In this document: positions 7,832 to 16,350 of the stretch, piece after piece
Layout: each line of letters starts with the position of its first letter
Position numbering within the stretch: position 1 is the stretch's first letter
NCBI RefSeq assembly: GCF_000420845.1
Contig: NZ_ATVS01000004.1
Coordinates: 1 to 64,000 of the forward strand
Length of the DNA stretch: 64,000 nucleotides
Source of the DNA: Butyrivibrio sp. AE3009
GTDB taxonomy: Bacteria > Bacillota > Clostridia > Lachnospirales > Lachnospiraceae
Reading direction: 5' to 3'
Translations under genes and position numbers: made by a program
The notes under the pieces: generated by a model
Database searches by the model: none
What the model was told of the DNA's origin: nothing
What the model saw: the letters and a program-made list of their open reading frames with translations, nothing else

Positions 7832-9296
7832 ATCCGTATATTTTGTCCACCTTTGCCTCATAGCCGTATTTCGTTCCCACAGTGATCTCCGCTCTGAATA
7901 TGTCTACGCAGTGATCTATTCTGAATGCTGAATTGCCGGCGGTTTTCCTGACATCCATCTCAATTATATCCATGAGCCTTTTTGTTTTCTCTCCGGAATC
8001 TGTCATAAACAATTTGATTCTTAAATAATCCCGGTAATACAGCCCCTCTCCCAGATCGCCCCCGTTTAGAAAGTTTCTGAACAGAAGCATATCCACGATA
8101 CTAAGCCTCCAGGTCTTGTCGCTTTTTAAAAGAGGTACTCTCCCCCCGCTGAACAGAATGTTAAGGTCCGATATGGACTCCGCGAAGGTCCAGGCAAAAA
8201 GTATTGAGTATTTGAGGGTTTCCCGAAGATCCGGCATGTATAAAAGAATGGCAAGAGTGTCCGCAAGAAGCTCAGCCTGTCCCACCTTGGCCTGATTGGT
8301 GAAAAGATACAGCATATTGGAGGCCTCTCGCCAGAAAAGAAGTGTGTAGGCCATGCTCTTAAGATTCTCATAGTCGCTTTCTTTGCCGTAGATCATGTAC
8401 TCCAGCTGATATTTAAGAAGGGACTTCTCGAGCTCTGCCCCGTAGCGGCTGCATTTTTCGTAGTAATACTGCTCAAGAAGAAGCTTCTTAGCAGCATTAG
8501 GAGCACTTTCATCCAGGCCGGTGCCATGGCCCAGCCCTCTGTGGGATGCATAGGAAGAAAGATTAACTGCTGCCGTTGAGATCTTGTTCTTATCCGGAAT
8601 CGCAAGCGCTAAGGGGCCGAGACTCTTCTGAGAATTGACAGCATCCGCAGGGTTACCTATGGGTATCTCTTCCTCCTTCCCTTTGTCGTTGATAATGACC
8701 GGTGGGATAACTTTATCCAGCTCGGCCTGGTTAGCTGCTGCCATTGCTTCGACATCTGTTGAATCAAGTCCGTGTCCTGTCAGTTCTCCCATGTTTTTTA
8801 GTACATCCGAGAGCAGCCCCTCCACGGGCTCTGATTCCATATAGGCCAGTATCTGCCTGTTAAGCACCGCTCCGTTGTTGTCACTGGCAAGGGAAAAACC
8901 GGTCACTTTGGCTTCCTTACAATTCATGCCAAGCATTGTATCCGCTCCCGTGACCTTGCCCCAGGTAGTTCTCTCAAAGTTTTTATCTGCATAGAACCTT
9001 AGATGTTCCTCAAGATTCTGAACCGATCCGGTGCCTGTTCCGTAGGCCATATCCACCATCAAAAGGCCATACTGCTCATACAGAGCCCTACTGTATTCCG
9101 CCAGGCAGGAATTCATGGCAATGTCCGCCACGCATTCCGTCTTCATCTTCACAGCCCCTACCCTGGCTCCCTGATAGAGAGCCAGAATAAGTGACAGGAT
9201 TATCATTATGGTCAGCGACAAAAATACAGTCAGGTACCCATCAGCCGGTGATGACTTTGGTGTCTGCTTTGATTGTTTTAAAGACGCTTTCAACAA
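7821..9296 (-). CDS. DUF5702-containing Tad-locus protein
   Basis: The 491-residue protein begins with a hydrophobic helix (GYLTVFLSLTIMIILS) after a short basic leader. TECVADIAMNSCLAEYSRALYEQYGLL follows in the pattern of DUF5702 proteins, which occur only in Tad loci of Clostridia. The large remainder is predicted extracytoplasmic and lacks a recognisable catalytic motif. No in-frame ATG precedes the helix, so translation must start at TTG 9296 (or TTG 9293), 56 bp inside the flp gene. It is probably a minor pseudopilin or pilus-associated surface protein; that role is inferred. Confidence 0.78.
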   Translation of the reverse strand: MLKASLKQSKQTPKSSPADGYLTVFLSLTIMIILSLILALYQGARVGAVKMKTECVADIAMNSCLAEYSRALYEQYGLLMVDMAYGTGTGSVQNLEEHLRFYADKNFERTTWGKVTGADTMLGMNCKEAKVTGFSLASDNNGAVLNRQILAYMESEPVEGLLSDVLKNMGELTGHGLDSTDVEAMAAANQAELDKVIPPVIINDKGKEEEIPIGNPADAVNSQKSLGPLALAIPDKNKISTAAVNLSSYASHRGLGHGTGLDESAPNAAKKLLLEQYYYEKCSRYGAELEKSLLKYQLEYMIYGKESDYENLKSMAYTLLFWREASNMLYLFTNQAKVGQAELLADTLAILLYMPDLRETLKYSILFAWTFAESISDLNILFSGGRVPLLKSDKTWRLSIVDMLLFRNFLNGGDLGEGLYYRDYLRIKLFMTDSGEKTKRLMDIIEMDVRKTAGNSAFRIDHCVDIFRAEITVGTKYGYEAKVDKIYGYEE

Positions 9297-9459
9297 TTCC
9301 GGAGATCTCCTTTTTGAATACGATTACAAGTCCGATGAGTACCACGATGATAAGGATTACCTCAACGGTTCCCATTCCGTCCTCATCCTCCCAGAAATCC
9401 TTCATTCTCCTTAAGGCTCCCGCCCCAAATGCTCTTGTTCTTAAAATAAGTTCGTTCAT
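9241..9459 (-). CDS. flp: Flp-type (type IVb) major pilin precursor
   Basis: The 72-residue protein has the layout of Flp1 pilins. A charged leader ends in EDEDGMG, and then TVEVILIIVVLIGLVIVF forms the conserved helix with a glutamate at the position required for assembly. Prepilin peptidase is expected to cut at the glycine before TVEV. It is the only short pilin in the locus, so it probably forms the fibre. GGAGG lies just upstream of the ATG. The DUF5702 frame begins within its 3' end. Confidence 0.9.
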   Translation of the reverse strand: MNELILRTRAFGAGALRRMKDFWEDEDGMGTVEVILIIVVLIGLVIVFKKEISGIVESVFKTIKADTKVITG

Positions 9460-9495
9460 AATTTTTCCTCCTTGTGCGCTTGCTGCGCTAATTTA

Positions 9496-10962
9496 TTAAA
9501 ATGCCATGTACGCCGGGATCATGATGATCACCATCACGATAAGAAGCATCAGCACCATGGGCATCAGTAACTTGGTTCCTGCTTCCTCGCCTTCTTTTCT
9601 GACCAGATCCAATCTGTCCGAGAAGGCTTTGTCAGCCTCGTTTCTAAGAATTGATAATAGCTCGTTGTTTCCTTTTTTAAGATTCTGCGAAAGAAGTGTG
9701 CATAGCCTTGAATACTGCTGACTTCCGCATCTTTGGCCCAGTCTTTCGTAAACTTTTGCCTCGGGAAGTCCTCCTGCAAGCTCTCTTACGGACCTTAGTA
9801 TTTCCTCATAGAGATAGCTCTTGGGCGCTCTGGCCCTTCGCTTTTTCTGATAAGTTCTTGCCTGCAATTCAAAGACGCCTCGCATTGTCATTCCGGCGCC
9901 AAGATACAGAACTATCTTGGAGACAAACTGCGGATATTCGGATAAAAGAGCTTTAGACCTGTCCTGAACACTTTTCGCCAGTTCCCTGTCCTTTGCTATG
10001 TATGAAAATACTGATAAAACAAGCATCAGAACCAGAAGAATCAGGCTGTTATCCTCAGTTTTTTCCTTCCACACAATCTCGGTATCCTGGTATTTGCCCG
10101 GAAGAGTTATGCTCTCTTCATAGGGGGACTCCTCTTCTGCGTCCCTAAGTTTCTCATCAATGGACTTGATCAGCATTTCGTAGGGGGTAAGTATCCTTGG
10201 TCTGACATTTGCATAAAGTACCTGCCGGTAGATGACATCCCCATAGCTGTAGTCGGCGGTCAGCATCACAACTCTGCCCTCCTGCGGGATTGCCTCTTTG
10301 ACAAGACTTCCGTCGTAGTGCATGACTTCATAGTCACTTACGGTCCAGGCTATGTCGAATGGATAACCCTCAAGCTCCTCTATGAGATCAAGATCTTCCG
10401 TGACGTCATCCAGGGATGTATTACTGCCGAGAATTGCCTCCGGAAGCGCTTCGCAGGCATCTTCAAATAGCCTCTTAGTCTCCGCTTCTGTATATCTTCG
10501 CTCCTCAACAGGAAGATTAAATTCTCCGATCACCTCTCCGTCAGGGCTTTCTGCGATAAGCTCCGCATCATAAGCACCTTCCCCGTAGCTTCTTCTGATC
10601 AGCTGCCCATCCTCATTGATATGCGAGGAAAAAAGAATATTCAGATGCATCAGCATTGCCAGGATGCACCCCACATTCAGAAGAACTATCACAAGGCTGA
10701 TCTTACGGATGTAGTACTGAGTCTGGAGATTTTCAAAATCCCCGGGGTTATTAAGCTGCTTTAAGTTAGTTCTTACCGCCTCCGGCATGAGAAACAATAA
10801 GCCCTTGTTTTTTCTTAGTCTCCCGTAAAACAGCATTGCTATTTTCAGAAGTTCGCGGCTGATTCCCGTTTCTTCCATGCCCTCAGGCAAAGGAAGCTTT
10901 CTCGCCATCAGATAGAGGACAAGGAATATAAGAGGCACCGCTCCATATAAAAAAATGATCAT
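9496..10962 (-). CDS. tadC: TadC-like type II secretion F protein with Ig-like insertion
   Basis: The ATG at 10962 (AGGAAAG upstream) gives 488 residues; the open frame extends further to 11064 without support. Helices lie at about 1-20 and 92-114, then a soluble region of nearly 200 residues, then a helix at about 311-328. A GspF/TadC-type C-terminal half with a final helix pair follows. The soluble insertion contains YPFDIAWTVSDYEV-x-HYDGSLV and VVMLTADYSYGDV, which resembles atrophied bacterial Ig-like (aBig) domains. TadC forms the inner-membrane platform with TadB. The insertion would lie outside the membrane and is unusual. Confidence 0.82.
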   Translation of the reverse strand: MIIFLYGAVPLIFLVLYLMARKLPLPEGMEETGISRELLKIAMLFYGRLRKNKGLLFLMPEAVRTNLKQLNNPGDFENLQTQYYIRKISLVIVLLNVGCILAMLMHLNILFSSHINEDGQLIRRSYGEGAYDAELIAESPDGEVIGEFNLPVEERRYTEAETKRLFEDACEALPEAILGSNTSLDDVTEDLDLIEELEGYPFDIAWTVSDYEVMHYDGSLVKEAIPQEGRVVMLTADYSYGDVIYRQVLYANVRPRILTPYEMLIKSIDEKLRDAEEESPYEESITLPGKYQDTEIVWKEKTEDNSLILLVLMLVLSVFSYIAKDRELAKSVQDRSKALLSEYPQFVSKIVLYLGAGMTMRGVFELQARTYQKKRRARAPKSYLYEEILRSVRELAGGLPEAKVYERLGQRCGSQQYSRLCTLLSQNLKKGNNELLSILRNEADKAFSDRLDLVRKEGEEAGTKLLMPMVLMLLIVMVIIMIPAYMAF

Positions 10963-11000
10963 TTTTAGCTTTCCTTTTTTACATTGAATCGCCAGATATT

Positions 11001-11783
11001 TTAGGCTTTGATGTTCACGATATTCTCCGACATAAGATATGCGGCCACGTAAATGACCATGCACACAGACATTGCCATGATTCCGAAAAGATTGTGATAC
11101 AGCGGAGTAAAGAAGTCCCTGCTGGTAATGCTCACATAGATGATTATGAAGAAGGGCACTATATTCATGATCCTGGCCTCCATTCTCTTGGCACTTATGA
11201 GAACCTCGATTTCTTTCTCAACTTCAACCTTGGAGGCGATTATTCCAATTGTCCTTTCTATAGTCCTTGTCATATCCCCGCCGTTTCTTTTGGCTACGGC
11301 AAAAACCTGAGCAAAGTCCTGAATGTCAGTATTTCCGGACTCCTCTCCAAAGGAATACAGAAGTTTTTCTATAGGAATGTTGTTCTTAATTCCCTTATAG
11401 ATTTTTTGCAAATACATACAGATAAGACTCTTTTTGCCATAGAGTAGTTCCATGTCTTTTCCTGCCTCCAAGAAGGCATTTTCGACGGAATATCCTGCCT
11501 TCATGGCTGTCGCCACCGATTGCATAGCATCCTTGAACTGTATTCCCACAAGCCTGATGTCCCTTTCCCTTCGCCTTTTTCTCTGCAGAAAAACCCATAT
11601 CAGAATAACCGGCGATACAAAGATAACTGCAGTCCAGGAATCGTAAAAGAGCCTTCCGAACAGTATCGCTATAATAATCCCGCGGATCACATCCGGGATA
11701 TCATCCCTCTTCAGACGGCAGTCTAAGACCTGCCGCAATAAGCTTCTCCCTCGCTTTAAGATTCCCTTCTTTTTTCCACTCAC
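11001..11783 (-). CDS. tadB: TadB-like inner-membrane platform protein
   Basis: The protein has about 260 residues: two helices near the N-terminus, then the T2SSF fold (FKDAMQSVATAMKAGYSVENAF through RNGGDMTRTIERTIGII) and two C-terminal helices. The open frame runs to a TTG at 11822. GTG 11783 has the best ribosome binding site (GGGAGG, 7 nt), and TTG 11738 is also possible. The start lies inside the 3' end of cpaF, so translation is coupled. With TadC it forms the membrane platform of the Flp pilus machine. Confidence 0.87.
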   Translation of the reverse strand: MSGKKKGILKRGRSLLRQVLDCRLKRDDIPDVIRGIIIAILFGRLFYDSWTAVIFVSPVILIWVFLQRKRRRERDIRLVGIQFKDAMQSVATAMKAGYSVENAFLEAGKDMELLYGKKSLICMYLQKIYKGIKNNIPIEKLLYSFGEESGNTDIQDFAQVFAVAKRNGGDMTRTIERTIGIIASKVEVEKEIEVLISAKRMEARIMNIVPFFIIIYVSITSRDFFTPLYHNLFGIMAMSVCMVIYVAAYLMSENIVNIKA

Positions 11784-12948
11784 CCTTAATCCTCCCTTTA
11801 CTGTCAGTACCCGTTTCTTCAAATCTGAACAGGGTATTGGTCACAATCTTCCCTTCCCGGTCCAGGCCGCTCTCAACCTCTCTTATCTCAAGAACCTTCC
11901 TGCTTTTGTCCCTCAGCCTTCCCAAATGTACGATTATGTCTATTCCTGCCGCAATCTGTCCTCTCACCGCAGGGAGCGGAAGCTCCGCCATTCCCATGAG
12001 ACTCATAGTCTCAAGTCTTGAGAGCATATCTGCTGCGCTGTTGGAATGACCGGTGGACATCGCCATATGCCCTGTATTCATGGCCTGCAGCATGTCCACA
12101 CACTCCCCGCCTCTGACCTCACCCACTATAAGCCAGTCGGGGCGCATTCTAAGAGATGACTTAATCAGGTCTCTTATGGTAATGGGTTTGCAGCCTTCCA
12201 CGTTGGCGTTTCTGGCCTCAAGCCTGACAAGGTTCGGAACGCCTCTTATCTGAAGCTCGGCGTTGTCCTCTATGCTTATTACTCGTAAATCCTTGGGAAT
12301 ATAGTCCGAGAGCGCATTCAGAAAGGTGGTCTTACCGGAGCCGGTTCCACCGGAGATAAAAATGTTGTAGCCCGCTTTTACCAGAATCATCAGATAGTCC
12401 CTAAGCTCCTCCGAAAGTGATTCAAGTTCAAGAAGCTTCCCCATGGTTATAGGTTCATCGGGAAATCGTCTTATTGTAATGACCGGCCCTCCAAGTGCCA
12501 CCGGCGTCAGAACAATGTTAACTCTGGCACCGTTTGAAAGCCTGGCATCAACTATCGGCGAAGATTCGTTGACCACTCTGTTGCAGGAGGCAACTATCTG
12601 CTGCACCACATCCTCTAGCTTTTCACGGGATTCGAATCTGGTGTTAAACCTATACAGTCTTCCTTCTTTTTCGATGAAGATGTTGTCTGTTCCGTTGACC
12701 ATAATCTCCGTGACCTTAGGATCATCGATCAGCTGCTGCAGGACATCCAGTTTTCTTATGGAGTGAAAGACCAGTTCCCGCACCCTTCTCCTATCACTTA
12801 TAGGAACCATCAGGTCCTTGAAGCTCCCCGACATTTCCTTGTCGATAAGCCCGTACATCTCTTCATCCGAGATATCCTTGGAGAAATCAAGGGATGCGAT
12901 TACCCTGTCCTTAATGCTCTTTTTCAGATCTTCAAGCCTTGTGTCCAT
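11701..12948 (-). CDS. cpaF: CpaF/TadA pilus assembly ATPase
   Basis: This hexameric secretion ATPase of the VirB11/GspE family powers Flp pilus assembly from the cytoplasm. The Walker A motif GGTGSGKTT is at about residue 200 and the Walker B region RPDWLIVGEVRGGE at about 270. The arginine-rich GARVNIVLTP region precedes them. ATG 12948, with GAGG upstream, is preferred over GTG 12963; this gives 415 residues. Its start overlaps the tadZ stop by 17 bp. Confidence 0.95.
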   Translation of the reverse strand: MDTRLEDLKKSIKDRVIASLDFSKDISDEEMYGLIDKEMSGSFKDLMVPISDRRRVRELVFHSIRKLDVLQQLIDDPKVTEIMVNGTDNIFIEKEGRLYRFNTRFESREKLEDVVQQIVASCNRVVNESSPIVDARLSNGARVNIVLTPVALGGPVITIRRFPDEPITMGKLLELESLSEELRDYLMILVKAGYNIFISGGTGSGKTTFLNALSDYIPKDLRVISIEDNAELQIRGVPNLVRLEARNANVEGCKPITIRDLIKSSLRMRPDWLIVGEVRGGECVDMLQAMNTGHMAMSTGHSNSAADMLSRLETMSLMGMAELPLPAVRGQIAAGIDIIVHLGRLRDKSRKVLEIREVESGLDREGKIVTNTLFRFEETGTDSKGRIKGEWKKEGNLKAREKLIAAGLRLPSEEG

Positions 12949-13960
12949 CAGATAGTCCCTCACCTATCAGAAGCTGCTCTATGGCTGAGGCATAGACTCC
13001 TTTGTCCCTGATATCCGGAAGCCTGCATTTTACAAGCCTTGCGGATACGTCCTCATAACCGTTTTTGCCAAGTACTCCTTCAAAGACCCTCAGTCTGTAT
13101 TTATCTGCGTTCTGAGGTCTGGTCACGGTAAAAACGGTATCGCAGAGCCTTAGCATATCCATAAATCCGTCAGGGTATTCCTTCATATCAAGAAGAATGC
13201 ATTCGTAGCCGCAGGAGTTTGTAAGAAGCTCCACAAGCTCAGATAGCCTGTCGCAGGAAATGTCCCTCAGCTGCAAGGCGGTCTTCGCAGGCGGTATGTA
13301 GTCGAGGCCGTTGACTGTCTGCCTGATCCTCTCCAGATAGAGGCAGAACTTGTCCTTCTCACACTCTGCATAGTACATGAGATCCGTGATATCCTCCTCC
13401 GGCTCCTCGTTAATAAGTCCGCCCAGGGATGAACAGCTCTCGAAGCTAAGAAGTATCGTCTTATGGTTCCCGGCAAGAAGCTCACCTGCTCTGACTGCAA
13501 AAGAGGTCTGCCCACATCTTGAAAGGGGCGTGTAAAAACCTATTAATCTGCTCTCTGAGTTCTTGGCCCTTGCCCACAATCCCTTAAAGTCCTCAGGGCT
13601 TCTCGAGCACATGTCAACCACCGCACGTGACACTGCAGATGCAGACTGATACTTGCTGACATGCTCCACGTTTTTGCCCGTCCCGCTATCCTCGCAGACT
13701 GCGCCGGATATTCTCTCCTCATCCAGGATCAAAATGTTCTTAAATCTTCCGAGAGCATGCTTATCTTCCAGCTCGTAGTAGCTCTTCTCGGATACTATGA
13801 GGAGATTGATATCCTCTTTTTCCGCAAAATCCGTGAATATGTCCGGCTCTGTAAAAGAGTGGATATCCATGCTCAAATTAATATGGGTTCTGATATACTC
13901 ATCAAGGCGCCTCAGATACACAGGGTCCAAGTCGCAGATGGCAAGTTTAGGCCTGCTCAT
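12932..13960 (-). CDS. tadZ: TadZ/CpaE-like protein with altered P-loop
   Basis: The 342-residue protein has a receiver-like N-terminal domain (LAICDLDPVYLRRLDEY), followed by a MinD/ParA-like domain as in CpaE/TadZ. These proteins localise the Tad machine. The expected deviant Walker A (KGGxGKT) is replaced by SRCGQTS at about residue 158, so ATP hydrolysis is doubtful. The LLLDMKEYPDGFMDML segment corresponds to the switch region. It overlaps both neighbours. Confidence 0.82.
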   Translation of the reverse strand: MSRPKLAICDLDPVYLRRLDEYIRTHINLSMDIHSFTEPDIFTDFAEKEDINLLIVSEKSYYELEDKHALGRFKNILILDEERISGAVCEDSGTGKNVEHVSKYQSASAVSRAVVDMCSRSPEDFKGLWARAKNSESRLIGFYTPLSRCGQTSFAVRAGELLAGNHKTILLSFESCSSLGGLINEEPEEDITDLMYYAECEKDKFCLYLERIRQTVNGLDYIPPAKTALQLRDISCDRLSELVELLTNSCGYECILLDMKEYPDGFMDMLRLCDTVFTVTRPQNADKYRLRVFEGVLGKNGYEDVSARLVKCRLPDIRDKGVYASAIEQLLIGEGLSDGHKA

Positions 13961-14388
13961 ACAAATCCTCCTATAGCAATCATCGCTCCGGCCATTACGG
14001 GCACGGCGAAATGTATTGTCTTGTGCTTATTCTTCTTAAAAATGATGATCAATAGTGATATAGCTCCTGCAACCAGGAAAGAATACAAGATACAGGAATA
14101 CAATTCCTGAAATGATAAAAAAGATGCTGTTGCCATGATCAGCTTGACGTCTCCGGCAGCTATGCCCTTAAGCAGGTATACCGGAAGCAGTACCAGGAAG
14201 GCAATAAGAACTGCAAGAAATGCATTTCCAAGTGACGCTGCTCCTTTGGTTGCCGACATGATGAGTCCTGCGGCCAGCCCCGGCAGAATCCATAGGTTGT
14301 AGATTTTGTCCCGTGTCAGATCCTGGAACACCGCTCCTGCCAGAAACGCATATAGAATTGCTCTGATAAAAATCTGCTCCTTTCGCAA
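13957..14388 (-). CDS. cpaA: A24-type prepilin peptidase, CpaA-like (first of the Tad locus)
   Basis: The 143-residue membrane protein has catalytic aspartates in VFQDLTRDKI (residue 23) and AAGDVKL (about residue 80), with the usual G-D-V-K form of the second motif. It would process Flp and TadE-like leaders. It is the first gene of the Tad operon, with the promoter 40-70 bp upstream. The frame starts at a TTG; a strong AAAGGAG lies inside the coding start rather than before it. The true start may therefore be a rare codon a few residues in, and this cannot be settled by eye. Confidence 0.83.
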   Translation of the reverse strand: MRKEQIFIRAILYAFLAGAVFQDLTRDKIYNLWILPGLAAGLIMSATKGAASLGNAFLAVLIAFLVLLPVYLLKGIAAGDVKLIMATASFLSFQELYSCILYSFLVAGAISLLIIIFKKNKHKTIHFAVPVMAGAMIAIGGFV

Positions 14389-14428
14389 AATGATTTTTAT
14401 TCCGGAATATTTCGAGCTCGTGAGATAG

Positions 14429-14457
14429 AATTTAGCAGATGGTTTTTGCTTTGTAAA
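14429..14457 (-). promoter_or_regulatory. Promoter of the Tad operon
   Basis: On the minus strand TTTACA (14452-14457) is followed after 17 nt by TAAATT (14429-14434), 40 nt before the first Tad gene. Confidence 0.6.
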
Positions 14458-14496
14458 TAGGGTTTTGCCGATTCTACGCTTTGCATAATTAATAAT

Positions 14497-14516
14497 TTGT
14501 TCGATTTTTGTTCGAT
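14497..14516. promoter_or_regulatory. Direct repeat TTGTTCGAT, period 11, upstream of the Tad promoter
   Basis: TTGTTCGAT occurs at 14497-14505 and again at 14508-14516, exactly one helical turn apart. It lies about 40 bp upstream of the Tad -35. Such spacing is typical for OmpR-family activators; the binding protein is unknown. Confidence 0.45.
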
Positions 14517-14551
14517 TCCTCTCGGGACATGTCTAATTCTTCAAAAAGCCA

Positions 14552-14610
14552 GTAAAAAAGCGAATCCCCACGCCACCATCAAACGCTTAATAGGGATTCG
14601 CTCTTTTTTA
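14552..14610. terminator. Bidirectional-looking terminator after fliS
   Basis: AGCGAATCCC (14559-14568) pairs with GGGATTCGCT (14593-14602). Runs of A on the left and T on the right make it usable on either strand. In context it ends the flagellin-fliS transcript, which is read leftwards. Confidence 0.8.
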
Positions 14611-14684
14611 TTGCGTATATATGTTAATGCATAACTGCAAAAACACCAAAGAAAATTAATAATCTTAAGATTTCTTAAGAATTG

Positions 14685-15161
14685 TCAGCAGACATAGCCT
14701 CTGTTCATGGAAACCGCTGCAATACTCTCGTTTAACGCACTTCTTCCATAGGTAAGTCCTGCGTATACAGTCTGGATATTTTCCATCATGGGTGCTGAAT
14801 TGTCATAGGTTTCCAGCTCTTTATAGGCTTCATGAAGAGCCCTGATATTCTTCTCAACTCTCCAGATCTTGTTCATGCTTCCTGTTGCTGCTGCCACTGT
14901 CAGCTCTTTTTTGGAAAAAAGATAGATTCTGTGGAGGTTCTTGCCAAGCTCGAATCTTCGATCAACGGATCTTATAAGTTCATCGAGACAGTTCTGAGCC
15001 TTATCAAGTGCGGCAACTGCATCATCTTTTTTGCCAGCTCCAAGGAGGTCAATGGCCTCGTCTGCATAGCACATCAGGATCTCATATAGGATTGTGATCA
15101 TCTGCGTCTTATTGGCATTGGATATTCTCAATGTAAATTCCTGTTTCTTTTCAGAGGTCAT
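14685..15161 (-). CDS. fliS: FliS-like flagellin export chaperone
   Basis: The 158-residue, all-helical protein follows the flagellin gene after 15 bp and has the FliS pattern (KTQMITILYEILMCYADEA near the start, and a long C-terminal helix). FliS caps the disordered C-terminus of newly made flagellin in the cytoplasm and prevents early polymerisation. The similarity is modest, so the call leans on position as well as fold. It is the last gene of the sigma-28 transcript. Confidence 0.75.
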   Translation of the reverse strand: MTSEKKQEFTLRISNANKTQMITILYEILMCYADEAIDLLGAGKKDDAVAALDKAQNCLDELIRSVDRRFELGKNLHRIYLFSKKELTVAAATGSMNKIWRVEKNIRALHEAYKELETYDNSAPMMENIQTVYAGLTYGRSALNESIAAVSMNRGYVC

Positions 15162-15176
15162 ACACTTATCTCCTTA

Positions 15177-16337
15177 TCACTGAAGTAGCTGCAATACCTG
15201 TGAAGGTCTTTCGTTGGCCTGTGCCATCATTGAGGTTCCCGCCTGGGAAAGAACCTGCTGTGTGGAATAAACCGTCATTTCCTCGGCCATGTCCACATCC
15301 ATGATTCTTGAATAGGCGGCTGTCATATTCTCAACTGTGATATCAAGGCTGCTGGTGGTATGCTCAAGTCTGTTCTGGTATGCACCGAGCCTGCTTCGTA
15401 TCGAGCTTATATCGGATATAGCTTCCTTAATGCTCTGTATTGCCCCTCTTGCTCCGATGGGATTGGCCATATCTACGTTGTAGATGCCAAGGGTTGTGAG
15501 ATTAACCGCAGGGATCCTGATGTCAATTGTCTGTCCCTCGTTGGCTCCTATCTGCATTGTCATTGAGCCTGTTGCGGTGAGCTCTATCTCTATATCTCCT
15601 CTGAAAGCTTCGTCTATCTGAACCTGTATCTTTTTTCCTGTGCTGTCTCTTAATGTGAGTACATCTTCTTCGATTGTTGCCTTCATTCCGTTCGGCATAT
15701 AATTGTTGCCGTTTTCATCGACTATCTGAATTCTGCTATCGCTGTTGTCCTCGAAGAAAATTCCGTTTTTATCAACATCTGTGGATCCAACCAGATGGGC
15801 ATAGGATACGTCGATGCCTTTGATGGTATACTTGCCGGCATCCATAGCGTCCGAATAGCCTACCACCTTTATCTTTGAATCTGTAACCGACTCTACTGTT
15901 GCATAGGCTCTAAGGTCAAAGGATCCGTCCAGAATGCTCTGACCATTGAACTGTGTGGTTTCGGCCATTCTCTCGATCTCGTCCTTAAGAAGAGTTACTT
16001 CCGTCTGGATCATCTCTCTGTCTCCGGTTGTCAGTGTATCGTTACTGGCCTGTATCGCCAGCTGATTCATCCTCTGAAGTATCTCATGGATCTCGGAGAG
16101 TGTTCCGTCTGCCACCTGAACGATGGAGATGGCATCGTTGGCGGAATTGCCGGCAACTCCAAGTCCTTCGATCTGGGAGTTCATTCGCCTCGACATCGCA
16201 AGTCCCGATGGGTTGTCCTTGGCGTTGGCAATCTTAAGTCCGCTTGATAATCTCTCCAAAGATTCGGACAAGAGAGTGTCGTTTCTCTGAAGTGCGTTAT
16301 TAGCCACCATTGCAGATACGTTGTAATTAATCTTCAT
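15177..16337 (-). CDS. hag: Flagellin
   Basis: This is the filament subunit, 386 residues. The N-terminal D0/D1 region (MKINYNVSAMVANNAL, then LSSGLKI and AKDNPSGLAMS) and the C-terminal D0 (YSTQQVLSQAGTSMMAQAN, ending LQLLQ) are the universal flagellin signatures. The central D2/D3-like region is short to medium in length. ATG 16337, preceded by GAGGTAAG, is chosen over the open-frame start at 16364, which overlaps the upstream gene. It lies between the DUF6240 gene and fliS. Confidence 0.97.
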   Translation of the reverse strand: MKINYNVSAMVANNALQRNDTLLSESLERLSSGLKIANAKDNPSGLAMSRRMNSQIEGLGVAGNSANDAISIVQVADGTLSEIHEILQRMNQLAIQASNDTLTTGDREMIQTEVTLLKDEIERMAETTQFNGQSILDGSFDLRAYATVESVTDSKIKVVGYSDAMDAGKYTIKGIDVSYAHLVGSTDVDKNGIFFEDNSDSRIQIVDENGNNYMPNGMKATIEEDVLTLRDSTGKKIQVQIDEAFRGDIEIELTATGSMTMQIGANEGQTIDIRIPAVNLTTLGIYNVDMANPIGARGAIQSIKEAISDISSIRSRLGAYQNRLEHTTSSLDITVENMTAAYSRIMDVDMAEEMTVYSTQQVLSQAGTSMMAQANERPSQVLQLLQ

Positions 16338-16350
16338 TCTTACCTCGATT

